A stretch of DNA of 33,397 bases from Akkermansia muciniphila (GTDB lineage Bacteria > Verrucomicrobiota > Verrucomicrobiia > Chthoniobacterales > Chthoniobacteraceae), in the NCBI GenBank assembly GCA_945874745.1, contig CAMCIN010000010.1:1-33397 (forward strand). The letters run 5' to 3'. Position numbers and translations under genes: made by a program. Positions 26,201 to 32,636 of the stretch are shown here, in pieces (position 1 is the stretch's first letter; the number at the start of each line of letters is the position of its first letter). The notes beneath the pieces were generated by a model, which saw only the letters and a program-made list of their open reading frames with translations, searched no databases and had not been told where the DNA came from.

Positions 26201-29083
26201 CGCGCTGGCGACGTCGACACCCGATGTGCGGGTTACCAGGACACGTCCCACGCCCGTCACATCCGCAACGGTTCCGGAAACTGTCAGCCAACCGTTTGTC
26301 GCAAGCGACGCTCCGTTTTGGAGCGTTACGGAGGCGGAACCCGAGTTGAGGCTCAACAGCTGCACATTCGGCGGAACCGTCTCGCGGCCCGTCTTGAACC
26401 ACTCGGTCAATCCGGGTTCCGCTGCGGCCAGTTCCGCCTCGAGACGGCCAATCTCCTCCAGCTTGAGAGCGGGGTAGAAGGCGATGGCGGTGTCCGCCCG
26501 GAACGTGCCGGGCACATACGCGTTCGCCTTGAATGCGGGAAGCTCGTTCCGCCAGCCCGGGGAGTGTTTGAAGAACACCCAGGGCGAAGCCTGCACAGCG
26601 AGCGTGCCCTCAAAGCCAGTCGTGGGCAGCGAGAAAGACTGCAGGCCGGCGCCGGCCGAGGTCGCAGCAAGGGAGGCCTGCAACCTTTCGCAGTTCAGCC
26701 TCAGACGGCGTTCACCTTCCCTGTCGTCGTCGGTGGTCAGCGTGAACAATGCCTGCTCCGCGTCCAAGCGCCTGGCACCGGTCGAACCCGCTGCGGGATT
26801 CGCGAAGGCGGAGAAGTTGAGGTAGTAGGAAATCGCCTTTCCAAACCGGTCAACGAACTCGGTCTGGGCCTCCGTGGCGGTGGCTGACGCGTTCAGCAAA
26901 TTCGGATACATCGCCAACAGGGATTCCAGCGACAGCCCCCCTGTGTTCCGTTTGTCTTTCAGCGCGAGCAAGCCTACGTCCGTGTTTTGAGTTTCCACCC
27001 ATTTGAGGAGTGACATCACTAGGTTCAGCCCGGCGCGCGCCACCTGAACGTCGCCGTAATCAAAGGGGATGGTCTCCGTGCTGGTGGAGCCGAAATCAGA
27101 GGCCACCAAGGCGGCTATAAACCCGGTCGAGGTCACATTCCCAAGCCGCACCTCCGCCTCCTTGAGCTTTGGATAGAGGATGTCCTTCATCCAGTTGCGC
27201 GCCTCGGAGGTGAGAGCTCCTCCCGCCGGAAAGCCGGCATGTTGGAGCGTAAAGTTGAAAGGATCGGTACTCCCGGTGAAGCCCAACTGATTCAGCATCA
27301 AGGTCGTTCTGGAGTCCTGAATGAGCAGATAGACGTCCGTGAACGCCTTCAGCACGTTGGCTGCAGGATGCGAGGGGGTGGCTTGAAGCATCGTTGCCAG
27401 CGCGCTGCTGGCAGCCGCGTGCGACTTGGCTGCAAGGAGGGTGTGGACTCCCGCGAGTGCGCTATCCTCAATCACCACCGATGCGGACTCGCTGCGGGCC
27501 GCCACGCCTCCGCGCTTCATCTCCAGCCAATACACGCCGGAGGCGGAGGTCTGCGCGTTCGCCAAACTATAGCTCGGAGACGTCGCGCCGCTGAGCGCCA
27601 CGCCGTTCCGGTACCACTGATAGGTTGGAGCCGTGCCGGCCCCAAGGGACCCGCCGGCGGCCAGCTGGAGCAAACCGCCCGCAGTGAAGCGCCGCGTCTC
27701 GGGCTGGCTCGTCCACTGTGCCAGCGCCACGGAACCTGCCGCCACGTTGTTTACGAGCAACTCGTAGACCCCAAGGTTTGCCGTTTGGAAGTTTGGGAGG
27801 ACCAGGCCCAGCGGCGCCCCAAGCACCGGGCTGCTCAAGCCCCAGTCCTGATGCACCCCCACCTGGACTGCATCGTAACGGACCATGCCCGCCGCGGAGG
27901 TCGTGTCCTGCACGTCTCCAAGCTGGCCGTAATCGTTTCCACCCCAGGCCCACAAGGTTCCGTCCACCCCAAGCGCCAGCCCCTCGTTATTCCACTTGCT
28001 GGAGTCCACCGAACGCCCGACAACACTACGGCAGGCCACCGGAATCTCCCCAACCTGCCAGGACCAGCTCTCAGCCACCTGATGCACCCTCCCCTCGCCG
28101 TCCACCGCGAGAGGAAGCACATCGGCAGCGAGGCTCTTCCAATCGGAACGCGAACCCAACCGGCGCGGGGTGTATTGCGTCTGCCAGCCGTTGTTAAACA
28201 GCCCCCAACCACCGCCTCCGCCCATTCTCTGCCAGGCCCAGAGGGTTCCATCCTCCCGCAACGCCACTGCATATCCCGGACCCGCGCACGCCGCCTTCCA
28301 GCGCCCCGACTGCACCATGTAAAATCCGCCCTCGGGCGAGCTTTGCGCCATTCCCGCCCCCATTGCATTGTAACCCCACAACGTCCCGTCCCGCTTCAAG
28401 GCAACCACCATCTCTCCCCAGGCGCTCACCGAAGCCCAGTCCCGCACTGTGCCAATCAACGAAGGCGCCGATTCCATGTACGGTTGGAACGCATAGACAC
28501 CCCCGAGAGAGACAAGATACATCGCTCCCGTCCCGCCAAAAGCCGCCGACTCCCAAAACTGGTCCCCCGCGACCTTCTTCATTTCCGGGGAAGTGGCCGT
28601 CCCGCCCCAATACCAGGCGGTTCCGTCTTTTTTGATGGCGCAACTGCGGTCTCCGCTCGCAAAGACGCCCATCCAGTCGGCGGCCGAACCGATCCGCGTG
28701 GGGGCACTCCGCCTCGGATTACCCGCGGCTACGGACGCAAGGGCAAGCTGCCAGTTTTGGTTGTTTCCCCAGCCCCAGAGGGATCCGTCGTTCTTGAGCG
28801 CCAGCGTGTGGGAGGCCCCTGCGGCAACGCTCTTCCAGTCGTTGGCAGCCACCGCGCTGCCGCTTCCGACTACGACCCCGGCCTTCTTCCAGACGTACGA
28901 GGCAGCAGCGCTTCCCGTGACGACGGCGCCGACGCCCACCGTCGCGCCGGTCTGGACCTCAGTGGGCCTGGGCGCAACTTGAAACAAGGGCGTTTGGGCC
29001 CTCAGCCCCGAGGCGCCGAGGCACACAAGGAGACCGAGCAAGAAAGCCCTTAAAATAAACGGAATCCGTCTGGATACATTCAT
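17282..29083 (-). CDS. Giant secreted multi-propeller Ig protein (3,933 aa)
   Basis: ATG 29081-29083 opens a clear Sec signal peptide (MNVSRRIPFILRAFLLGLL, cleavage after GLRA, about residue 30); the in-frame TTG two codons earlier is unnecessary. Modules: RCC1-like seven-bladed propeller (about 80-415, e.g. LALKNDGSLWGWG); Ig (455-540); uncharacterised helical domain (540-900); beta domain (900-1035); second seven-bladed RCC1 propeller (1070-1417); Ig (1461-1545); second helical domain (1545-1898); beta domain; one putative-Ig repeat (2012-2092); concanavalin-like domain (2093-2311); Ig (2312-2397); three putative-Ig repeats (2398-2646); two Ig domains; six NHL blades (2832-3128); three Ig domains; and a C-terminal region (3379-3933). 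From about 2648 on it parallels the 1,713-residue protein. No protease, glycosidase or anchor motif is visible. Expected roles are surface adhesion, polysaccharide capture or inter-cell contact, all inference. No Shine-Dalgarno site. Confidence 0.95.
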   Translation of the reverse strand: MNVSRRIPFILRAFLLGLLVCLGASGLRAQTPLFQVAPRPTEVQTGATVGVGAVVTGSAAASYVWKKAGVVVGSGSAVAANDWKSVAAGASHTLALKNDGSLWGWGNNQNWQLALASVAAGNPRRSAPTRIGSAADWMGVFASGDRSCAIKKDGTAWYWGGTATSPEMKKVAGDQFWESAAFGGTGAMYLVSLGGVYAFQPYMESAPSLIGTVRDWASVSAWGEMVVALKRDGTLWGYNAMGAGMAQSSPEGGFYMVQSGRWKAACAGPGYAVALREDGTLWAWQRMGGGGGWGLFNNGWQTQYTPRRLGSRSDWKSLAADVLPLAVDGEGRVHQVAESWSWQVGEIPVACRSVVGRSVDSSKWNNEGLALGVDGTLWAWGGNDYGQLGDVQDTTSAAGMVRYDAVQVGVHQDWGLSSPVLGAPLGLVLPNFQTANLGVYELLVNNVAAGSVALAQWTSQPETRRFTAGGLLQLAAGGSLGAGTAPTYQWYRNGVALSGATSPSYSLANAQTSASGVYWLEMKRGGVAARSESASVVIEDSALAGVHTLLAAKSHAAASSALATMLQATPSHPAANVLKAFTDVYLLIQDSRTTLMLNQLGFTGSTDPFNFTLQHAGFPAGGALTSEARNWMKDILYPKLKEAEVRLGNVTSTGFIAALVASDFGSTSTETIPFDYGDVQVARAGLNLVMSLLKWVETQNTDVGLLALKDKRNTGGLSLESLLAMYPNLLNASATATEAQTEFVDRFGKAISYYLNFSAFANPAAGSTGARRLDAEQALFTLTTDDDREGERRLRLNCERLQASLAATSAGAGLQSFSLPTTGFEGTLAVQASPWVFFKHSPGWRNELPAFKANAYVPGTFRADTAIAFYPALKLEEIGRLEAELAAAEPGLTEWFKTGRETVPPNVQLLSLNSGSASVTLQNGASLATNGWLTVSGTVADVTGVGRVLVTRTSGVDVASAVARVVERAPATGAAARVYDWTAQLPAVVGAGTIAASAWDFSGNVTTTSAAVTLSAAAAAVLPVVPERAREIVAGGAGAMAVVVPTSGTLQFTWRRNGASLQAGTASAVDDWASVSIGGYHTAAIKQDGTLWTWGSNSDGQLGAGTARQFPQRVGNGSNWASVSCGRSYTVALTRSGSLWVSGRSPFGTFEQLTALTGLTATSQTWARVSASDNHALVLTRGGRLFVWSDGTGTPVDSGSDWAEMAAGLGRGARMNFAIKRDGTLWAWGDNANGHLGLGWGYYGTVSSPAQLGTDKDWLTVATCSSDTWSNVLSAAVKKDGTLWAWGFAPNFFPDLDWNSYGWGGQMTPRRVGPQDARWTAVAVAEYSVLGTRPDGTLFEIGDDWSSAKAVSPSIISTAAGGYSFGAVGADGVLWMWGWNNFGQIGNYTPRDLSNPWQDWRMTYAPEPVQAGVNADWGLPSPVSGIPVPLSFDPMPADGLGAYNLTVTRGASTATSVASFYSWSQSGQPSVVAVSGGSLRLQGGINAGGSTVSYQWYKNGVAVPGGTSPELAISAVPGNAGSYWVQAVSGKAAIRGRVTAAVVDSANVKEARKELNARNFSTASAQLNLALAANPVDGAALFLRSALDLYNLWSDPGVATNLAALGFTGSADPLNSTLRWSADGFPKGALSAPVRAWLVGTLYPKIAAAEANLAKVTDTGFLTSFGPYELGLQGEGAVVDYGDVQVLRAFLNVVLAAVKWLEAQNTDVDLAVLQLDGKNGRLSIESLLAKYPLLLTASTTGPAAQAEFVSRFKQALERYKVFSDFANPAGTPALGQRQDQSIGIARLETVENRDAEREFRNAVNKTLESINAADAVAGRRTLQTTDGFSLTASPHAFFQHAPGWRSDLPKFSRNLYQRNSINRALLQSMFPSLTLDDVAGLEEAMIVAEPKWTEALGTRADSTPPVLEMSPVTVLSSYDGWVSLDGTVQDAAGVRRVTVAVGPDGAKQVFESDLEELIPAADGTRRYKWRAAVPLSGMSGGSLAFSISAEDMFGGVLDSPLVKVLPVAPAPVVNSALAVSGTLGTAFRYQITATNSPTSFSASGLPAGLSVDTRGVISGTPTTAGQSTVTLGAVNTVGTGTASLFLTIAASTYGSDSFTSALSSTQWTAVQANHGTMTVAAANGHASFLVTGSSTAEQNAYLVWNGRPTANVDWSVEVRGRNAVPYSSGGGSSIQLVVADARAVSGAGAYNNFSVEFARTDSAPVNGRFQYGFSPGADPSEGQVVAKSSLVEFRLRVIYRAGAEKFESWYDDTGLGTNWKFLRSTPLSELILDSTTTREIAVGLLANTYYGPVSEGQLWVDDFRLVNTLLDVPVITTQPVGLTVGTGSVATFSVSATGTGLGYQWRKNGVNITGGTSAMYSIGSAQLSDAGTYSVVVGNASGGVTSGNAVLAVNNLPSRPVLTSATAASGTIGAAFSYQVTATNDPASFSASGLPAGLSVNASTGVISGTPTTAGQSTVTLGATNLAGTGSATLTLLVAQARPVITSGTSAGGTVGSAFSYQITATNSLGSFSASGLPAGLSVNASTGVISGTPTTAGQSTVTLGATNVAGTGSATLTLLVAQARPVITSGTLAGGVVGAAFSYQIAATNNPTSFTASGLPTGLSLYASTGLISGTPVAVGTSAITIGAANAGGVSTATVTLEIATGSPPVLRLQPLEVKVAEWAPAVFSVVATGGGTLRYQWRKNGVPIADATEATYRIEETQKTDEAVSGVGYDVVVTGDVGSVTSTRVGLTVVEGGVYVRENPVGSTVKLGAFYSLRVLVDDPDTTFQWRKNGVPISGGTGRTLILPSFRATDVGRYDVAIKDWDGKEVISAPAYVGTSPKVALNLQEITYQWEILAGGNGEGSSADGTGRAASFNRPSSIAMDGLGNLYVADTENHVIRRVTRSGVVSTVAGLAGAEGGFANGNALSTARFSYPTGVVVDKSGAVYIADQFNNTIRKLTNPGQPTAAVTTVAGVPGEPPDGNGPIRVEVDPNSAVYFMDQTSIRKVESAGKFTVVHGSLDYTEIGPTAMTLDRTGTLYAALSDGNIYSRNTNYGPYPSIRDLAFGAGNNLFAAMEEGVYLLGDLSQSFPPAGVPVSLNAYVYLDGDYSQFSPSGLTVDEDGSVYAVIDSLNAVVKGTPTGLPAFLLHPAGATGVHGVPLTLSAVAIGAGTVSYQWYRDGAAVPGATGASYTMAPGSARGGVYMVEASNAAGTVTSESATVVDTQLAILSEPLAASVVEGTPVALQVGWRGPSNTTFQWYRNSVAVAGGTSPSLNFSAVKSADQGDYRVALQAGTVSLTSATVRLTVNTPVSITSQPEKRDVVPFGKPFSLSVSATGTAPLTYRWFKNGVPLNGATASTYSVGAATDSDTGSYRVEVANVVGVISSETATVTVSTRGISVLKNPYPERPTSIIRGTAATLKLSVDANPPDALRTSYKLVRSSGAETGISGIVPASGQIEVPLRSLTAGGSYSVVLSREYVDGEVISGVTTSAFVVELRTLEEAAGTYELLLSDSNGAVGDNATYRGLLIATVSKTGAVSGRVLYNEAAPLEEATGTERAYVAVVRSFSSSFTPSAEDPAKLVCTPKLGVGTQANRQGLALELDFSAATFELSAVVRDRVSVPLDVDEEGCVSQGFGAVRGLTKLSVVPVESGTAGFGSLEGRYVIGSDFSPEDESGPGVSNNATLLAQVLKTGKVLWASRLSGSTGSGSATLSTTAADSAVAQIYQGRTSSTSKILSTTSLLGQLRFQVVSGGTAWSAGVLTANGDDKLERQSCYVSKSGGTPIFDDGFYLDNVETPAFRWSGVQVLDFQNGTSCRWPGTAANDLKAFFHLGSGEPPEGNRTFDLTAKDPVGEETYVWPVTLSPTGTVRVANNASSSPQPTLTFRFDKTRGEWTGSFVSPGTKLRCNLYGVVARPLDDSLRGAGWVETGALPSTRTGGWRLELLPPPQVP
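21145..21890 (-). repeat. Three tandem putative-Ig (He_PIG-like) repeats, period 249 nt
   Basis: Each 83-residue unit has FSYQ(I/V)(T/A)ATN, SASGLPAGLS and GVISGTPTTAGQSTVTLGA. Units starting near 21371 and 21620 are almost identical in DNA for about 190 nt, far closer than to the third unit or to the separate unit at about 22810-23050. Confidence 0.85.
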
Positions 29084-29374
29084 GACCAATGGTTTTGTAA
29101 AAAAATGCCGGCCTGACTGGCTGGCTAGCGCTGTTCAGGGGACTCAAGCTCGGCTTCGACCAACTCCCGGGAACCACTCCTCGTTGCCGGAAGCGCTCTC
29201 ATTTGACAGGGAAAGTTTCGTGGGAGATATGCATCTTCACATAGCGCGCAAACAGTCAGCCTTGCAATACCTTAATTAATCATTCTTTTCTTTTATGATC
29301 CCAGCTCAAGATTTTTGTGTCTAGTCTAACACTTAAAGAGGCCGGCTGGCTCTTCATTGAACGGGAAGCAAGCC

Positions 29375-29447
29375 ACAGACGCAGACATTCACAGATCCTG
29401 ATTACTGCTTTTCCTCATCCATTAAATCTTTCGAATCTGCGGATACT
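29375..29447 (+). repeat. Dispersed repeat, copy R4
   Basis: Copy in the 466-bp gap 29084-29549 between divergent genes. It matches R2 and R5 (cagatcctgattactg, ttaaatct, gaatctgcggata). The rest of this gap contains an AT-rich stretch (29264-29330) that could hold the giant gene's promoter; no gene is visible. Confidence 0.65.
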
Positions 29448-29549
29448 TTTCTGCATATCGCGTTTGTTTGATTTTCGTTGATAGGGCCGCGCATGTTCCT
29501 TTCCGAACTGAGGTGCATTTGGCCGTGAACACGCCCTAGCCTGCACGCC

Positions 29550-30137
29550 ATGCCCAACGAACCGCGACTCCCCCCCTGGCCCGCTGCTGCGTTCCTCGCT
29601 CTTTTGCTGCTGCTGGCCGCTCCTGCCGCCTCCGCCAAACCCGGGCTCTCCGGCCTCCAGTTTCCAGTAGGCCAACCCGCCGACCAGCCGTCGGCAAAGG
29701 TCGCCATCGAAGAGGTCATCCAAGGCGCACAAAAACGCGGCTTTCTCAAAATCGCCCTCCTGCCTCTGGCCTCCGCGAACGGGGTCCAAATTCGTTTTCT
29801 CCGCCCGGATCCAGCCGTTTTTCTGGAAATCACCGCCACCCTCCGCGCCCTCACCAAACTCGAGGCCCAAGAGCTCAACCGCATCGAAATATTCGCCCCG
29901 GGCGATCCAATTCCGCGCTTCGTAGCCGAACAGGCCTCCCCCAATGCCGACAGCTGGACTTTCAAAAGAGCCAGATTCCATTCAGGCGCCTCCACGATCA
30001 CGCTACCAGAGTGCAGCCTCTCCCTGAGCGGCCCAGCCTCCGGGCAGTTCTCTGTCAAATCCATGCACCCGGAAACCACATCGAACCTTCCCGCCGCTTT
30101 GCCCACGCTCGAAGAACTCCTCAAGCGCGTCCCCTGA
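29550..30137 (+). CDS. Small secreted protein of unknown function
   Basis: 195 residues with a strong signal peptide: positively charged start, hydrophobic core at 11-26 (AAAFLALLLLLAAPA) and a cleavage site after AASA at residue 29. The mature part (about 166 residues) has no cysteine pair, metal motif or catalytic motif that I recognise. It begins GLSGLQFPVGQP and contains RIEIFAPGDPIPRF and a Ser-rich C-terminal section ending LPTLEELLKRVP, perhaps an amphipathic helix. It is likely a periplasmic or envelope protein. The neighbours (the giant gene upstream on the opposite strand, a secreted esterase downstream) suggest an envelope-related region but no defined task. Its GC-rich codon use matches the esterase gene. 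The competing minus-strand frames in the same place lack any domain character. Confidence 0.8.
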   Translation: MPNEPRLPPWPAAAFLALLLLLAAPAASAKPGLSGLQFPVGQPADQPSAKVAIEEVIQGAQKRGFLKIALLPLASANGVQIRFLRPDPAVFLEITATLRALTKLEAQELNRIEIFAPGDPIPRFVAEQASPNADSWTFKRARFHSGASTITLPECSLSLSGPASGQFSVKSMHPETTSNLPAALPTLEELLKRVP

Positions 30138-30210
30138 GAAGAAACGGCAGTGATTCACGGATTAAAAAGATGTTCACAGGTCCACCTGAAGGTCTTCTGT
30201 CATCTTTTGA

Positions 30211-30233
30211 GGCTCCTCGCTGTTTTCAGTGGG
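30211..30233 (+). repeat. Second shared intergenic block, copy 2
   Basis: Partner of the block at 17014-17036 (21 of 23 identical). Here it lies upstream of the dispersed repeat, whereas at the other site it lies downstream, so the two blocks are independent units or have been rearranged. Confidence 0.55.
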
Positions 30234-30268
30234 TATCTTTTAACTCCCTCAGGATGGGGCAGACAGTT

Positions 30269-30353
30269 ATCCGCAGATGACTCAGATCACTACAGATGTT
30301 TTATGAGTTCAACTCATCTGCTAAATCTCAGAAATCTGCGGCTGGTTCTGATT
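30269..30353 (+). repeat. Dispersed repeat, copy R5
   Basis: The best-preserved partner of R3. Its ends are inverted (atccgcagatgac ... gaaatctgcggc). It lies in the 321-bp gap 30138-30458, which otherwise holds only the shared block at 30211-30233. Confidence 0.75.
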
Positions 30354-30458
30354 GATAGGTTATCCATTTGTCTTTGTCTGATCCCCTGTTGAACCTAAAC
30401 GCAACAGTGGGAATCCCCCTCTGGCTGCCTCGTCGTACCCCTGCACGGCCCCCAAAAA

Positions 30459-32564
30459 ATGCGCCCCCCACTTCTTCTCACACTCCTGTTTTTGGCCGCC
30501 GGCTTAGCCCAGGCTGCCTCCCCTTATCCCGCTCCCTCGCCTGACACGCAGGCAAACCGCGCCCTCCAGCAGTACTGGGAAAAACGCACGGCGCAGGTGC
30601 ACGCGGAAGGCTCGCTTGCTCCCATCCGGTCGGCAGCCCAGTGGAACGCCGGCAAAGCCGAGGCGCGAGAGCAGCTTTTTGAAATGCTTGGCCTCTCTCC
30701 ACTCCCGGCCAGGACGCCCCTCCAATCCGTGGTAACCGGGGTGCTCAAAGAGGACGGCTACCGCGTCGAGAAGCTGCACTTCCAGTCCCTCCCCGGTTTG
30801 TATGTGACTGCCAATTTGTATCTTCCTGAGGGCCCTCAAAAGCCGCTCCCGACCGTTCTTTACGTGTGCGGGCACGCCGTCATGAAGAAGGACGGCGCGA
30901 GCCTTGGCAACAAAACCGGTTACCACCACCACGGGGTCTGGTTCGCTCGCCACGGGTACGCCTGCCTCATTCTCGACACGCTGCAACTCGGCGAGATCGA
31001 GGGCAAACACCACGGTACCCACAACCTCGGCCGCTGGTGGTGGGTCGCAGCCGGTTACACGCCCGCCGGCGTCGGGGCTTGGAACTGTATCCGCGCCCTC
31101 GACTACCTGGAAACACGGCCCGAGGTCGACGCCGCCCGCATCGGCGTCACCGGACGCAGCGGCGGCGGCGCCTATTCCTGGTGGATCGCAGCCCTGGACG
31201 AGCGCATCGCGGCAGCAGCCCCCACCGCAGGCATCACCTCGCTTCAGAACCACGTTGTCGACGGCTGCATCGAAGGCCATTGCGACTGCATGTTCATGCT
31301 CAACAGTTACCGGTGGGACTTTGACCGCGTCGCCGCTCTTGTCGCGCCACGGCCCCTCCTCATTTGCAACACCGACAAGGACTCCATCTTCCCCGTCGAA
31401 GGCGTCTTTCAAATCTACACAAGCGTCCGCCGCCTCTACACGCTCCTCGGCAAGGAGAGGAACATCGGCCTCCAGATCGCGGAAGGCCCGCACATGGACC
31501 TCCAACCCCTCAACACCGGGGCCTTCCACTGGTTTGAACGCCACCTCAAGGGCGCCGACCCCATGGCCACCACGGACGAGGCGGCAAAGAAAACCCTGCA
31601 ACCCGAACAGCTCCGCGTCTTCACCACCCTCCCCACGGACGAACGCAACACCCGCATCGACGCCGAGTTTGTACCCCTCGCCCCGCCCGCAGCGCCGCCG
31701 GAATCCGCCGCGCACTGGGCCCTCCAGCGGGATGCCCGGCTTGCCGCCCTCAAAAAAAACTGCTTCGGAGCCTGGCCCGCCGACGCTCCCGCCCCAAACC
31801 TCACAAAGGTCGGCAACATCGAGTCCGACGGGGTCTCCCTTTCCGCATACGACTTCGTCAGCCAGGAGGCGTTCCCACTGCGCCTCTACGTCGCTCACAG
31901 CGCCGCGCTCCAGCCGGACCAACTGGAACTTACCGTCTTGCACGCACTGGACCAGGGCGGCTGGGATTCCTTCGTGGCGGCGTACCAATCCCGCTTTTCC
32001 ACACTGTTCGAATCCGCCACCCCTGCGCCGCCCGATGGGAAGGCGTTCGGAGCCGAGGCGAAGATGCTCTCCGCAAACAAGTGGGCCATGGCTTACGTAG
32101 CACCGCGCGGCGTCGGCCCCCTGGCATGGACCGGCTCCGATAAAGTCCAGACCCACCGCCTCCGCCGCTTCAACCTCCTCGGAGAAACGCTCCAAAGTGG
32201 ACAGGTCTACGACATACGCCGCGCCGTGCAGGCCCTCCGCACCGTCAGCACAAACCCGACCGCCAAAACATGGCTGGCCGCAGAGGGCGAGATGGGGATC
32301 AACGCGCTGTACGCCTCCCTGTTTGAGGACCGCATCGACCGCCTCGACCTCTCCAAACCGCCGCTGAGCCACCGGGCCGCCGCCCCCTATCCAAACGTGC
32401 TTCGGGTGCTCGACATTCCCCAGGCTGCCGCGCTGGCGAGCGAACGCACAAAGGTGGTCCTCTACACGGATACCCCGGAGCGGTGGAGCCACCTCACGGA
32501 AACCGCGGCAAAGCTCGGCTGGCCCAAAAACGTGCAGCTCCGCAGCCTGCCAGCCCCCCAGTAA
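30459..32564 (+). CDS. Secreted alpha/beta-hydrolase (esterase/peptidase-like), two-domain
   Basis: 701 residues. The signal peptide is MRPPLLLTLLFLAAGLAQA, cleaved about residue 20. The first alpha/beta-hydrolase domain (about 60-365) resembles acetyl-xylan-esterase or dienelactone-hydrolase-like members of the prolyl oligopeptidase clan. Its triad is visible: nucleophile Ser234 in GRSGGGAYSWW, Asp308 in NTDKDSIFP and His345 in GPHMD. Strand VLYVCGHA (134-140) and the Tyr/His-rich YHHHGVWFARHGY (155-167) are typical of the family. The second half (about 400-700) repeats a hydrolase-like layout (LRLYVAH.., TVLHALDQGG.., MAYVAPRGVGP, YDIRRAVQAL) but has GEMGIN where the nucleophile elbow should be. 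It probably acts in the periplasm or outside on plant-polymer or ester-linked carbohydrates; the substrate is inference. It is a standalone gene followed by a terminator. Confidence 0.9.
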   Translation: MRPPLLLTLLFLAAGLAQAASPYPAPSPDTQANRALQQYWEKRTAQVHAEGSLAPIRSAAQWNAGKAEAREQLFEMLGLSPLPARTPLQSVVTGVLKEDGYRVEKLHFQSLPGLYVTANLYLPEGPQKPLPTVLYVCGHAVMKKDGASLGNKTGYHHHGVWFARHGYACLILDTLQLGEIEGKHHGTHNLGRWWWVAAGYTPAGVGAWNCIRALDYLETRPEVDAARIGVTGRSGGGAYSWWIAALDERIAAAAPTAGITSLQNHVVDGCIEGHCDCMFMLNSYRWDFDRVAALVAPRPLLICNTDKDSIFPVEGVFQIYTSVRRLYTLLGKERNIGLQIAEGPHMDLQPLNTGAFHWFERHLKGADPMATTDEAAKKTLQPEQLRVFTTLPTDERNTRIDAEFVPLAPPAAPPESAAHWALQRDARLAALKKNCFGAWPADAPAPNLTKVGNIESDGVSLSAYDFVSQEAFPLRLYVAHSAALQPDQLELTVLHALDQGGWDSFVAAYQSRFSTLFESATPAPPDGKAFGAEAKMLSANKWAMAYVAPRGVGPLAWTGSDKVQTHRLRRFNLLGETLQSGQVYDIRRAVQALRTVSTNPTAKTWLAAEGEMGINALYASLFEDRIDRLDLSKPPLSHRAAAPYPNVLRVLDIPQAAALASERTKVVLYTDTPERWSHLTETAAKLGWPKNVQLRSLPAPQ

Positions 32565-32572
32565 AAGGGACA

Positions 32573-32601
32573 GGCGCAGGCTTCCATGCCAGCGCCTTTC
32601 T
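32573..32601 (+). terminator. Intrinsic terminator after the hydrolase gene
   Basis: GGCGC-A-GGC / GCC-A-GCGCC (8 paired bases with an A-A mismatch, loop TTCCAT) is followed by TTTCT, 9 nt after the stop codon. It sits between two convergent genes. The U-tract is short, so efficiency is uncertain. Confidence 0.55.
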
Positions 32602-32636
32602 AGCCGCCGGCGGGAGAAGAAAACCTCCGGTCCGCC

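Noticed and set aside
27239-29053. 604-codon plus-strand frame opposite the giant gene
   Set aside because: It mirrors the RCC1/Ig coding strand, is rich in Arg, Pro and His without any domain, and the minus-strand protein has signal peptide and repeats. GC-rich antisense frame.
29203-29232. TTGACA followed by an AT-containing -10-like site on the plus strand
   Set aside because: The -10 match is poor at any spacing of 16-18 nt and the nearest plus-strand gene begins over 300 nt downstream.
30504-32492. 662-codon minus-strand frame opposite the hydrolase gene
   Set aside because: The plus-strand protein has a signal peptide and complete catalytic triad; the reverse frame has none.
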